Shown here: positions 1 to 6,232 of the stretch, one piece after another
How positions within the stretch are numbered: the first letter of the stretch is position 1
Layout: each line of letters starts with the position of its first letter
NCBI GenBank assembly: GCA_900753685.1
Contig: CAAEAB010000128.1
Span: 1-6,232, forward strand
From: Lachnospiraceae bacterium
GTDB taxonomy: Bacteria > Bacillota > Clostridia > Lachnospirales > Lachnospiraceae
Direction: 5' to 3'
Length of the DNA stretch: 6,232 nt
Translations under genes and position numbers: made by a program
The notes under the pieces: generated by a model
Seen by the model: only the letters and a program-made list of their open reading frames with translations
Databases searched by the model: none
What the model was told of the DNA's origin: nothing

Positions 1-1658
1 AGGACCTGATAACGATTGACGGACCGATGACGGATGAGCGCATTCGTCTGAGGGAAGAGGTTCGGATGCAGATTCGCGCCCTGGAAGAAATGCGGAGCAT
101 GGCGGCAAAATATGATTGTGATATTTCACAGCCAGCAGAAAATGCGAGGGAAGCCGTACAGAATCTTTATATGGCCTATCTTGCCGGAATTAAAGAAAAT
201 AACGGCGCCGCCATTTCCCTGGGTCGTACAGCAACCTTCCTGGATATTTATATTCAGAGAGATATTGACAACGGTGTTCTGGATGAACAGGGCGCTCAGG
301 AATTGATTGACCAGTTTATTATCAAACTTCGCTTGGCCCGCCATCTTCGGACGCCGGAATACAATGAGCTTTTCGGCGGAGATCCGACGTGGGTAACGGA
401 AGCGTTGGGCGGAATGGGCATTGACGGACGTACCCTTGTAACAAAAAATACCTTCCGTTATCTGCACAGTCTGACAAACTTAGGGACGGCGCCGGAACCG
501 AATATGACCGTTCTCTGGAGTCAGAACCTGCCGCAGGCCTTTAAGGATTATTGTTCAAAAATGAGTATCGGCACCGACTCTATCCAGTATGAAAATGACG
601 ATTTGATGCGGCCGATGTACGGCGACGATTACTGCATTTCCTGTTGTGTTTCTGCGATGGCTGTCGGAAAACAGATGCAGTTATTCGGAGCGCGGGCGAA
701 TCTGGCAAAGAGTCTGTTGCTGGCAATCAACGGCGGAGTGGATGAGAAAAAGGGAACCCATGTCATTCCGGATATTGAACATGATATGGACGAGGTACTC
801 GAGTATTCCAAGGTGCTGACAAATTATAAAAAGGTTTTGGCCTATGTGGCGGAGCTTTATGTGGACACCATCAATATTATTCATTATATGCACGATAAAT
901 ATGCTTACGAGTCCAGCCAGATGGCGCTTCATGATACACTGGTGGAACGGATTGCCGCCTTTGGTATCGCAGGACTTTCTATTGCAGCAGATTCTCTGTC
1001 TGCAATTAAATTTGGCCGGGTACGTCCGATTCGCAATGAAGAGGGTATTGCTGTGGATTTTGAAGTGGAGGGGGATTTCCCGAAATACGGTAATGACGAT
1101 GACCGGGTAGACGATATTGCCGTGGAAATCGTATCCTATTTTTCTGCCGAGCTTAAAAAACATCCATTATACCGGAATGGTATCCATACCCTGTCTGCAT
1201 TGACCATCACAAGTAATGTCATGTATGGCAAAAAGACGGGGGCAACTCCAGACGGTCGTAAATCGGGAGAGCCTTTTGCTCCAGGGGCTAATCCAATGCA
1301 TGGAAGAGATATGAACGGCGCACTGGCTTCCTTGAATTCTGTAGCCAAGATTCCATACCGGGCTGTATGCCAGGACGGTGTTTCCAATACCTTCTCCATC
1401 GTACCGAAGGCTCTTGGAAAAACGGAAGATGAGCAGGTAACGAATCTGGTATCCATCCTTGACGGCTATTTTGTTCAGGGCGCTCACCATTTGAATGTCA
1501 ACGTGATGAATCGGGAAATTTTGATGGATGCTATGGACCATCCGGAAAAATATCCGACATTGACCATTCGCGTCTCAGGCTATGCAGTGAACTTTAACCG
1601 TCTCAGCCGGGAACAGCAGCAGGAGGTCATCAAACGTACCTTCCATGAAAGTATGTAA
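1..1658 (+). CDS. pflB: Pyruvate formate-lyase (formate C-acetyltransferase), 5' partial
   Basis: This cytoplasmic glycyl-radical enzyme converts pyruvate and CoA to acetyl-CoA and formate in anaerobic fermentation. The reading frame is open to the window edge (first whole codon at 3), so the Met codon at 27 is internal. About 551 residues are visible against about 760 in E. coli PflB, so roughly 200 N-terminal residues lie outside. The catalytic Cys-Cys pair is at 642-647 in the context SCCVSAM, followed by the family block [15 protein letters not shown]. The radical glycine is at 1578-1580 in RVSGYAVNF, and the protein ends with the typical [14 protein letters not shown]. Cys-to-Gly spacing is 311 residues, close to the E. 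coli value of 315. All catalytic residues are intact, which favours true PFL over diol dehydratase-type relatives. A third Cys precedes the pair by three residues. The activating enzyme gene pflA does not follow and may lie elsewhere. A terminator ends the unit 12 bases downstream. Confidence 0.97.
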   Translation, partial: DLITIDGPMTDERIRLREEVRMQIRALEEMRSMAAKYDCDISQPAENAREAVQNLYMAYLAGIKENNGAAISLGRTATFLDIYIQRDIDNGVLDEQGAQELIDQFIIKLRLARHLRTPEYNELFGGDPTWVTEALGGMGIDGRTLVTKNTFRYLHSLTNLGTAPEPNMTVLWSQNLPQAFKDYCSKMSIGTDSIQYENDDLMRPMYGDDYCISCCVSAMAVGKQMQLFGARANLAKSLLLAINGGVDEKKGTHVIPDIEHDMDEVLEYSKVLTNYKKVLAYVAELYVDTINIIHYMHDKYAYESSQMALHDTLVERIAAFGIAGLSIAADSLSAIKFGRVRPIRNEEGIAVDFEVEGDFPKYGNDDDRVDDIAVEIVSYFSAELKKHPLYRNGIHTLSALTITSNVMYGKKTGATPDGRKSGEPFAPGANPMHGRDMNGALASLNSVAKIPYRAVCQDGVSNTFSIVPKALGKTEDEQVTNLVSILDGYFVQGAHHLNVNVMNREILMDAMDHPEKYPTLTIRVSGYAVNFNRLSREQQQEVIKRTFHESM

Positions 1659-1670
1659 TATAAAAATTCA

Positions 1671-1710
1671 GAGGCAGTCTTACAATCTTGTAAGATTGCC
1701 TCTCTCTTTG
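1671..1710 (+). terminator. Intrinsic terminator after pflB
   Basis: A 14-base-pair stem (1671-1684 with 1689-1702, one G-U pair) closes a four-base ATCT loop and is followed by the pyrimidine-rich TCTCTTTG. It begins 12 bases after the pflB stop. The U-tract is imperfect, but the long uninterrupted stem makes termination likely. Confidence 0.85.
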
Positions 1711-1722
1711 TAAGGCGAATCG

Positions 1723-1752
1723 ATGGCAGCACCATTCTTTAAGCTTTATACT
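1723..1752 (+). promoter_or_regulatory. Possible SigA promoter for the transglycosylase gene
   Basis: The -10-like TATACT is at 1747-1752 (5 of 6 matches) and a weak -35-like ATGGCA is at 1723-1728 (4 of 6), 18 bases apart. The position fits, lying after the pflB terminator and about 30 bases before the start codon. A short inverted repeat (AGCTTT 1742-1747, AAAGCT 1759-1764) overlaps the -10; its meaning is unknown. Confidence 0.45.
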
Positions 1753-1785
1753 TAAGACAAAGCTAAAAACAAGGAGGCGACTGTC

Positions 1786-2487
1786 ATGGAAATGATTTGG
1801 AAGAGTATAAAGTTGGTGGTTTTTTGTAAATTATTGAAGGTAATGATGGGACTCGGCCTTCTGGGCCTTTTGGTGCTTACGATTATCGGCTATAGCGACT
1901 ATAGAGAGGCGCTGGAAAAAAAGTCCTTGACCCAGGCCATGGAGGAAATTGTGCAAAAACCATCCTATGTTTCGTTAGAACAGGTTCCCGATATTTATAA
2001 GGAAGCATTAATCGTTGTCGAGGATCACCGTTTTTATGAGCATCCCGGCGTGGACGTTATTGCAACCTGCAGGGCGCTGGTCAACGATATTAAAGCGATG
2101 TCCTTCGTGGAGGGCGGCAGCACCATTACTCAGCAGCTGGCAAAGAATATGTATTTTACTCAGGAAAAGACGTTAAGCCGAAAGGCGGCGGAAATGTTTA
2201 TGGCTTTGAAAATTGAGCGGGAATACAGTAAGGATGAAATTCTGGAGGCCTACATTAACAGTATTTATTATGGGGATGGATATTATTCTCTGAGGGAAGC
2301 TAGCCTTGGTTATTTTGGAAAAGAACCCTGGGATATGAGCGATGACGAATGTACTCTGCTTGTCGGTGTGCCAAATGCCCCGGCGGTCTATGCCCCGACA
2401 GTCAGCATGGAAATGTGCAGAAAACGTCAGCAGCAAGTACTCCGTATGATGGAAAGCCGGGGGACGCTGCAGGCGGCCTGGGAATGA
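1786..2487 (+). CDS. Monofunctional peptidoglycan glycosyltransferase (GT51), membrane-anchored
   Basis: This enzyme polymerises lipid II into glycan strands on the outer face of the cytoplasmic membrane. The 233 residues hold a short basic N-terminus, one hydrophobic segment (about 19-36) and a GT51 domain (about 60-225), with no transpeptidase domain, so it is of the MtgA/Mgt type rather than a class A PBP. Family motifs are present in order: EDHRFYEHPGVD (79-90, with catalytic Glu79), GGSTITQQLAKN (110-121), RKAAEMFMALKIE (132-144, with Glu136 matching the second catalytic Glu of S. aureus MGT), EAYINSIYYG (154-163) and the C-terminal PNAPAVYAP (196-204). The ATG at 1786 is chosen because AAGGAGG at 1771-1777 sits eight bases upstream; a second ATG at 1792 is less well placed. 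The gene has terminators on both sides, so it is probably transcribed alone. It may support or back up the main PBPs; which one is not shown by the sequence. Confidence 0.95.
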   Translation: MEMIWKSIKLVVFCKLLKVMMGLGLLGLLVLTIIGYSDYREALEKKSLTQAMEEIVQKPSYVSLEQVPDIYKEALIVVEDHRFYEHPGVDVIATCRALVNDIKAMSFVEGGSTITQQLAKNMYFTQEKTLSRKAAEMFMALKIEREYSKDEILEAYINSIYYGDGYYSLREASLGYFGKEPWDMSDDECTLLVGVPNAPAVYAPTVSMEMCRKRQQQVLRMMESRGTLQAAWE

Positions 2488-2503
2488 TGATGGGGATAAA
2501 TAT

Positions 2504-2559
2504 AAAAAAACTGATAGACAATGGCTATTTAAAAATCGACCTTGCCTATCAGTTTTTTG
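2504..2559. terminator. Bidirectional terminator between convergent genes
   Basis: A perfect 13-base inverted repeat (2505-2517 and 2546-2558) has a run of A on its left arm and T on its right, so it ends in a U-tract on either strand. Inner bases 2519-2524 and 2540-2544 can extend the stem with a mismatch and a bulge. It lies 17 bases past the transglycosylase stop and 12 bases past the stop of the opposing CorC-family gene, and so can serve both. Confidence 0.92.
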
Positions 2560-2570
2560 TTTATGAACGG

Positions 2571-3878
2571 TTATTTATGTTCCGGTTCCATGTTTTCTTC
2601 CGGTTCGGTAAGATAGACATGGATAGTATCTATTCGGTTTTTATCCATTTTTTCAATGACAAATCGGATATAATCTTCAGTGATCTCTTCGCCCTCCGTC
2701 GGAATATGCTCCAAAACATTAATCATATGCCCGGCGATCGAATCATAGTCGTCGGATTCGATGCGACAGCCAAAGGTTTCATTGATGTCATCCAGACGGG
2801 TAGAGCCTTCGACCAGATATTCGCTGGCGCTGATTTTTTGGATAGGATCTTCTTCATCATCGTCATATTCATCGCGGATCTCGCCGACAATCTCTTCGAG
2901 AAGATCCTCCAGAGTGATAATTCCGGCGGTAGCACCATATTCATCCAAAACGATGGTAATATTAATGGAATTTTCACGCATCTGGATAAGTAAATCCGAT
3001 GTTTTCTGGTATTCATAAGTAAAATAAGGTTCACGAAGTAGTTCGGAAAGGCTGAAATCGTCCTTGCTGCCTTCGTAATTGAAAAAATCTTTTAGTGTGA
3101 CAATGCCAATGACATTATCTTTGGTTTCTTCATAGACCGGGAGACGGCTGTACATATCCTTTTTAAAGATACCGCGCAGTTCATCGTAGGAAGCGACTAC
3201 CGGGACGGAAACCATATCGATTCGCGGAACCATGACGTCCTTTGCAAGAGAGTCACCGAAATCAACCACGTTATTGATCATTTCTTTTTCCTCGCTTTCA
3301 AGAACGCCTTCTTCATGACTGACGTCAATGATCGTCAAAAGCTCATTTTCCGTCATAACCCGCTCTTTGCCTGTAAAACGCATGCCGAGAAGCTTCATAA
3401 GACCATAGGAAATTTTATTGACAATAAAAATCAGCGGTGTAAAAACAACTGTAAGCCAATAAATCGGTTTGACATAGATAAAGCATATACGCTCGGCTAA
3501 ATGGGTAGCAATAGATTTTGGCGTAATCTCACCGAATACTAAAATGATCAGGGTCAGTACACCGGTTGAAATACCGATGGCAGTGGCTGTTTTTGATGCC
3601 ATACCCAGATTCATCATAATGCGGGTGACCATCGTCGTTGTCAGTGAAGACGCGGACAGGTTGACAATGTTGTTACCGATCAAAATAGCGCTGAGCATTT
3701 TTTGAGGTTCTTCAATAATTTTCCGAATCAGGGCGGCCTTTGGGCGGCCCTCCTCCTCAAAGGTCCGGATGCGGATTTTGTTGACAGTTGTAAAGGCTGT
3801 CTCCGCCGATGAGAAAAATGCTGATAAAAGTACGAGGATAATCAGCGTGATTAGCTGCGCCACACTCGTGGGGTCCAA
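2571..3878 (-). CDS. CNNM/CBS/CorC-domain membrane protein (hemolysin family, putative Mg2+/divalent cation transport)
   Basis: The 435-residue protein has the standard three-part architecture. The N-terminal CNNM (DUF21) membrane domain has about four hydrophobic segments (near 6-26, 62-84, 97-117, 133-157) and the family motifs SAFFSSAETAF (19-29), GNN (68-70) and GEITPKSIA (116-124). A CBS pair follows (about 210-335), from DVMVPRIDM (214-222) to LDEYGATAGIITLEDLLEEI (311-330). The C-terminal CorC_HlyC domain spans about 345-425. The acidic stretch DEYDDDEED (336-344) links the CBS and CorC parts. Relatives such as MpfA, CorC and PaeA act in Mg2+ or Co2+ efflux, or in polyamine export; the 'hemolysin' label is historical and no toxin role is implied. 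The substrate cannot be read from the sequence. The start is a TTG (3878-3876): AGGAGA lies ten bases upstream and I found no in-frame ATG close to that site. The gene is transcribed alone from a strong promoter and converges on the transglycosylase. Confidence 0.94.
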   Translation of the reverse strand: MDPTSVAQLITLIILVLLSAFFSSAETAFTTVNKIRIRTFEEEGRPKAALIRKIIEEPQKMLSAILIGNNIVNLSASSLTTTMVTRIMMNLGMASKTATAIGISTGVLTLIILVFGEITPKSIATHLAERICFIYVKPIYWLTVVFTPLIFIVNKISYGLMKLLGMRFTGKERVMTENELLTIIDVSHEEGVLESEEKEMINNVVDFGDSLAKDVMVPRIDMVSVPVVASYDELRGIFKKDMYSRLPVYEETKDNVIGIVTLKDFFNYEGSKDDFSLSELLREPYFTYEYQKTSDLLIQMRENSINITIVLDEYGATAGIITLEDLLEEIVGEIRDEYDDDEEDPIQKISASEYLVEGSTRLDDINETFGCRIESDDYDSIAGHMINVLEHIPTEGEEITEDYIRFVIEKMDKNRIDTIHVYLTEPEENMEPEHK

Positions 3879-3888
3879 AATAAAATCA

Positions 3889-3894
3889 TCTCCT
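3889..3894 (-). promoter_or_regulatory. Ribosome binding site fixing a TTG start
   Basis: On the minus strand AGGAGA (3894-3889) lies ten bases before the TTG at 3878-3876. An ATG overlapping the site is out of frame. The frame matches the CNNM protein from residue 1, so TTG is the best-supported start. Confidence 0.75.
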
Positions 3895-3909
3895 GTAAAT
3901 TTAATTTAT

Positions 3910-3970
3910 AATGAAAGATTTTACCTTATATAAGAATGATTGTCAAGAAATAACAGGAAATGAAAGATTT
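3910..3970 (+). repeat. 12-base direct repeat flanking the divergent promoters
   Basis: AATGAAAGATTT occurs at 3910-3921 and at 3959-3970, 49 bases apart. The first copy overlaps the -10 and start region of the minus-strand promoter. The second lies just upstream of the plus-strand -35. The copies are exact over 12 bases and diverge on both sides. The region is AT-rich, so chance is possible. Confidence 0.7.
3918..3946 (-). promoter_or_regulatory. Strong SigA-type promoter for the CorC-family gene
   Basis: Read on the minus strand, a consensus -35 TTGACA (3946-3941) is followed after exactly 17 bases by TAAAAT (3923-3918), five of six matches to TATAAT. Initiation would be near 3911, giving a leader of about 33 bases before the TTG start. 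Confidence 0.85.
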
Positions 3971-3974
3971 GCAC

Positions 3975-4003
3975 TTGTCATTCCTGAAAAATCATTGTAC
4001 AAT
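3975..4003 (+). promoter_or_regulatory. SigA-type promoter for the zinc phospholipase C family gene
   Basis: TTGTCA (3975-3980, 5 of 6) is followed after 17 bases by TACAAT (3998-4003, 5 of 6). Initiation would fall near 4010, about 37 bases before the ATG at 4047. This placement argues against any start codon upstream of 4010. Confidence 0.8.
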
Positions 4004-4034
4004 AGGGATGGTTTTTAAAGTTACTGTTTTGTCA

Positions 4035-4042
4035 AGAGGGGG
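4035..4042 (+). promoter_or_regulatory. Ribosome binding site fixing the 4047 start
   Basis: The purine tract AGAGGGGG ends four bases before the ATG at 4047. Aligned on its AGAGGG part (4035-4040), the spacer is six bases. Together with the promoter position it selects 4047 over the in-frame upstream ATG at 3960 and the one near 4008. Confidence 0.65.
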
Positions 4043-4046
4043 CATT

Positions 4047-4634
4047 ATGCGTAAAAAATCACATATTTCACTGGCAAATCATATGTTGAGTGAATTCAGG
4101 GAGGAAGCATTGATCGCGCATGCTTATATGTTTCAGTTTGGAAGCCTTTTGCCGGATTTGGTGCCTTCATTTTTAACGAAAAAACATCGGATGGACACCA
4201 CTTTTGACATTTTAGAAAAGAAACTTCGCAGAGTTGTTGAGGGGCATGACAGTCAGGACGGTCTTTCTATGTCCGAATGTAAGGATCTTGGGGTAATTAC
4301 CCATTATATTGCGGATTACTTTACATTGCCCCATAATGAAAAGTTTAAGGGGAATTTGAGAGACCATGTGAATTATGAAGAGGTTCTCAAACACGCTATG
4401 CGTCAGTATGTCAGTCAGAAGAACGTGGAGAATCAGCCGCTGATTCGAATGTCGATGTCCTCCGTGGACGAAATCTGTAAATTTATTAAGAATTGTCATA
4501 TGGAGTATATCAGGATGGAAGTTGACGGCCAGGATATTGACTGCAGGCTGAGTGTCGAGGTATGCCGGCAGGTGCTGGAGGCTGTTATGTTACTGCTTTA
4601 TCATCAGCAGCCGCACTATATAAGAGCAGCTTGA
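4047..4634 (+). CDS. Zinc-dependent phospholipase C family protein, probably cytoplasmic
   Basis: The 195-residue protein resembles the zinc-dependent PLC / S1-P1 nuclease fold family as found in Clostridia, with landmarks KSHISLANHM (4-13), FGSLLPDLVPSFLTKKH (31-47) and LGVITHYIADYFTLPHN (81-97). Probable metal ligands are His6 or His12, Asp37, His47, His86, Asp90, His96, His107 and Glu111. The pattern H-x3-D-x5-H and H-x3-E follows that of B. cereus phospholipase C and clostridial alpha-toxin. There is no signal peptide or membrane segment, and no N-terminal Trp such as serves as a ligand in the secreted enzymes, so it is probably cytoplasmic. Substrate and reaction are unknown; phospholipase activity is inferred only from family. 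The ATG at 4047 is preferred: AGAGGGGG lies just upstream (4035-4042) and the promoter -10 is at 3998-4003. The frame is open back to an ATG at 3960, but that start would lie upstream of transcription. Confidence 0.85.
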   Translation: MRKKSHISLANHMLSEFREEALIAHAYMFQFGSLLPDLVPSFLTKKHRMDTTFDILEKKLRRVVEGHDSQDGLSMSECKDLGVITHYIADYFTLPHNEKFKGNLRDHVNYEEVLKHAMRQYVSQKNVENQPLIRMSMSSVDEICKFIKNCHMEYIRMEVDGQDIDCRLSVEVCRQVLEAVMLLLYHQQPHYIRAA

Positions 4635-4658
4635 AGAAAGATTATTTAAAGCCTGAGG

Positions 4659-4694
4659 AAAGTACTTTAACAATTCTGGTTGAAGTACTTTTTT
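4659..4694 (+). terminator. Intrinsic terminator between the zinc PLC family gene and metN
   Basis: A 13-base-pair stem (4659-4671 with 4679-4691, one G-U pair) closes a seven-base loop and runs into six Ts (4689-4694). It starts 24 bases after the upstream stop and ends about 30 bases before metN. It most simply ends the upstream transcript. An attenuator role for metN is possible but unsupported. Confidence 0.88.
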
Positions 4695-4711
4695 GATATT
4701 GAAAAAAGTAA

Positions 4712-4715
4712 AGGA
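4712..4715 (+). promoter_or_regulatory. Ribosome binding site suggesting a TTG start for metN
   Basis: AGGA (within AAAGGA, 4710-4715) lies eight bases before TTG 4724. It overlaps the ATG at 4715, which therefore cannot use it, and is 17 bases from the ATG at 4733, too far for normal use. Confidence 0.55.
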
Positions 4716-4723
4716 TGATAAGA

Positions 4724-5734
4724 TTGGAACCAATGATTAAAATTGAGCATCTGGATAAAACCTTCGCGGGGAAGACCCAGACGGTTTATGCGCTCAGAGA
4801 CATTAATCTGGATATTCAGAGAAGGGATATATTTGGAATCATCGGTATGAGCGGCGCCGGTAAAAGTACATTGATTCGCTGCATGAATTTTCTGGAGCGG
4901 CCGACAGCCGGAACCGTAAAGATTGATGGAAAAGACCTGGCAGCTATGACGGATAAAGAGCTTCGCAGGACCCGGCAGGACGTGGCGATGATTTTTCAGC
5001 ATTTTAACCTTCTCCAGCAGAGAAATGTCCGCGGAAATATTGCTTTTTCCATGGAAATTGCCGGGATGAAGAAGGCGGATATGGAAGCCCGAATTGATGA
5101 GCTTTTGGATATTGTCGATTTGAAGGAACGGGCTCTAATGTATCCAGCCCAGCTATCCGGCGGACAGAAACAGAGGGTAGCCATTGCGAGAGCCCTGGCA
5201 ACGAATCCGAAGATTATCCTGTGTGACGAGGCAACCAGTGCATTGGACCCGGCGACAACCCAGTCCATTTTAAAATTGCTGAAAGACATCAATCGGAAGT
5301 ATGGTATTACTATTGTTATTATTACCCATGAAATGACGGTGGTGGAAAGCATTTGCACCCATGTGGCAATCATTGACGACGGGCAGCTGGCAGAGGTTGG
5401 TACGGTTGAAAAAGTCTTCACCCAGCCGGAATCCAGAACGGCTAAACGGATTATTTATCAAAAATCCGGAGGAAATCAGGCCTCCCTTGGCAAACGCTGC
5501 ATCCGTGTTGTATTTGATGGAAAATCCTCCTATGAGCCGGTAATCTCTAATTTGATTATGGAATGTAAGATTGCGGTCAATATCATGTTTGCAGATACGA
5601 AGGATATTGATGGAAAAGCTTATGGGCATATGATCCTGCAGCTTCCGGAGGACAGGCTCCAGGGAGACCGGGCGATTTACTATCTGCGCTCGAAAAACCT
5701 TGTAGTGGAGGAGTTGGAAGATTATGTTATTTAG
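4724..5734 (+). CDS. metN: Methionine ABC transporter ATP-binding protein MetN
   Basis: MetN is the ATPase of the MetNIQ importer, which takes up D- and L-methionine and related compounds. From the TTG at 4724 it has 336 residues: Walker A GMSGAGKST (41-49 region, Lys47), Q-loop FQHFNLL (Gln92), signature LSGGQ (144-148), Walker B ILCDE (Asp168, Glu169) and H-loop His202. The C-terminal NIL domain (about 257-336) binds methionine and inhibits transport in characterised MetN; its presence, with RCMNFLERP and LCDEATSALDPATT, separates MetN from generic amino-acid ATPases. TTG 4724 is preferred on ribosome-site spacing. ATG 4733 (MIKIEHL) matches the usual family N-terminus equally well, so the start is uncertain by three residues. 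The gene overlaps metI by 11 bases, indicating one operon. No SAM riboswitch or T-box is visible upstream. Confidence 0.95.
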   Translation: MEPMIKIEHLDKTFAGKTQTVYALRDINLDIQRRDIFGIIGMSGAGKSTLIRCMNFLERPTAGTVKIDGKDLAAMTDKELRRTRQDVAMIFQHFNLLQQRNVRGNIAFSMEIAGMKKADMEARIDELLDIVDLKERALMYPAQLSGGQKQRVAIARALATNPKIILCDEATSALDPATTQSILKLLKDINRKYGITIVIITHEMTVVESICTHVAIIDDGQLAEVGTVEKVFTQPESRTAKRIIYQKSGGNQASLGKRCIRVVFDGKSSYEPVISNLIMECKIAVNIMFADTKDIDGKAYGHMILQLPEDRLQGDRAIYYLRSKNLVVEELEDYVI

Positions 5735-6232
5735 TTCAGATATTTGGATGATGATTGCAGAAGGCGTTCGCGATACCTTATACATGACGTTGGTTTCCAC
5801 GATTTTCGCTTATGTTTTGGGACTGCCGATTGCAATTCTACTGGTAGTTACCCGCAAAAATGGTTTGCATCCGATGTCGGCGGTTAATATGGTCGTTGAT
5901 GTCGTTGTAAATATATTACGTTCCGTACCATTTTTAATTTTGATGATTCTGGTCACTCCGCTGATGCGTCTGTTCGCCGGAAAGGCCTATGGCCCGACGG
6001 CAACGATCGTGGCTTTGGTGATTGCCGCGGCACCTTATGTGGCGCGTATGATTGAATCTTCGCTGCTGGAAGTGGACCCGGGAGTGATTGAGGCGGCCTT
6101 GAGTATGGGAGCTTCTACAAAAACAATCATTCTCAAAGTTCTTATCCCGGAAGCGAAGACATCATTGATCGTGGGTTGTACCATTGTGACTGGAACAATT
6201 CTTGGCTATTCAGCTATGGCCGGCGCCCTCGG
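5724..6232 (+). CDS. metI: Methionine ABC transporter permease MetI, 3' partial
   Basis: This is the membrane channel subunit that pairs with MetN. The visible 169 residues match MetI along the length: the N-terminal MIAEGVRDTLYMTLVS region, the first hydrophobic segment (about 20-42), the NILRSVPFLILMI segment (63-75), AAAPYVARMIESSLLEV (101-117), and the EAA coupling loop EAALSMGAS (123-131) that contacts the ATPase, ending near GYSAMAGAL. The frame is still open at the window end; E. coli MetI has 217 residues, so about 50 are missing. The ATG at 5724 is chosen because GGAGGAG (5707-5713), inside the metN coding sequence, lies ten bases upstream. The 11-base overlap with metN suggests translational coupling. 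The binding lipoprotein metQ would be expected next but is outside the window. Confidence 0.95.
   Translation, partial: MLFSSDIWMMIAEGVRDTLYMTLVSTIFAYVLGLPIAILLVVTRKNGLHPMSAVNMVVDVVVNILRSVPFLILMILVTPLMRLFAGKAYGPTATIVALVIAAAPYVARMIESSLLEVDPGVIEAALSMGASTKTIILKVLIPEAKTSLIVGCTIVTGTILGYSAMAGAL

Noticed and set aside
681..1163. 160-codon open frame on the minus strand inside pflB
   Set aside because: It is antisense to highly conserved pflB sequence and has no recognisable protein features.
1725..1736. GGCAGCACCATT, repeated exactly at 2116-2127 in the GGSTI motif of the transglycosylase
   Set aside because: It might suggest a remnant of a second transglycosylase, but the match stops after 12 bases and the flanking translation shows no further similarity, so chance is the simplest explanation.
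2349..2993. 214-codon open frame on the plus strand
   Set aside because: It runs across the end of the transglycosylase, the terminator and the antisense of the CorC-family gene. It has no family-like features and both true genes are well supported.
3960..4046. N-terminal extension of the zinc-PLC gene from the ATG at 3960
   Set aside because: It would begin upstream of the promoter -10 at 3998-4003, lacks a ribosome site, and the family-like sequence starts at the Met at 4047, which has one.
4715..4717. ATG at 4715 as the metN start
   Set aside because: It overlaps the only plausible ribosome binding site, so TTG 4724 or ATG 4733 is more likely.
5270..5800. 176-codon open frame on the minus strand across metN and metI
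   Set aside because: It is antisense to two confidently identified overlapping genes and has no recognisable protein features.

Overview
The window looks like ordinary chromosome from a low-to-mid GC Gram-positive anaerobe, most likely a Clostridia member of the Lachnospiraceae type. This is inferred from strong AGGAGG-like ribosome binding sites, SigA-type promoters, U-tract hairpin terminators, the mix of ATG and TTG starts, and the protein set: pyruvate formate-lyase, a stand-alone GT51 transglycosylase, an intracellular zinc phospholipase C family protein and a MetNI transporter. I see no phage, insertion sequence, CRISPR, rRNA or tRNA signal.

Layout. (1) Positions 1-1658, plus strand: the C-terminal three quarters of pyruvate formate-lyase (pflB), cut by the window start, ending at a hairpin terminator. 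(2) 1786-2487, plus: a membrane-anchored monofunctional peptidoglycan glycosyltransferase with its own probable promoter. (3) 2571-3878, minus: a CNNM/CBS/CorC 'hemolysin family' membrane protein, convergent with the transglycosylase and sharing a bidirectional terminator with it. (4) 3879-4046: a divergent intergenic region with two back-to-back SigA promoters and a 12-base direct repeat. (5) 4047-4634, plus: a zinc-dependent phospholipase C family protein with nearly the full zinc-ligand set but no visible export signal. (6) 4659-4694: a hairpin terminator. (7) 4724-5734 and 5724-6232, plus: metN and metI of a methionine ABC importer, overlapping by 11 bases; metI runs off the window end, and a metQ binding protein would be expected beyond it.

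The genes do not form one pathway. Each of the first four appears to be its own transcription unit (pflB with unknown upstream context), and metNI is one operon. The parts most worth a second look are the zinc-PLC-like protein without the usual N-terminal tryptophan, the divergent promoter region with repeats, and the metNI leader, which has a terminator hairpin but no recognisable SAM riboswitch, T-box or strong promoter. I found no convincing undescribed multi-gene system.
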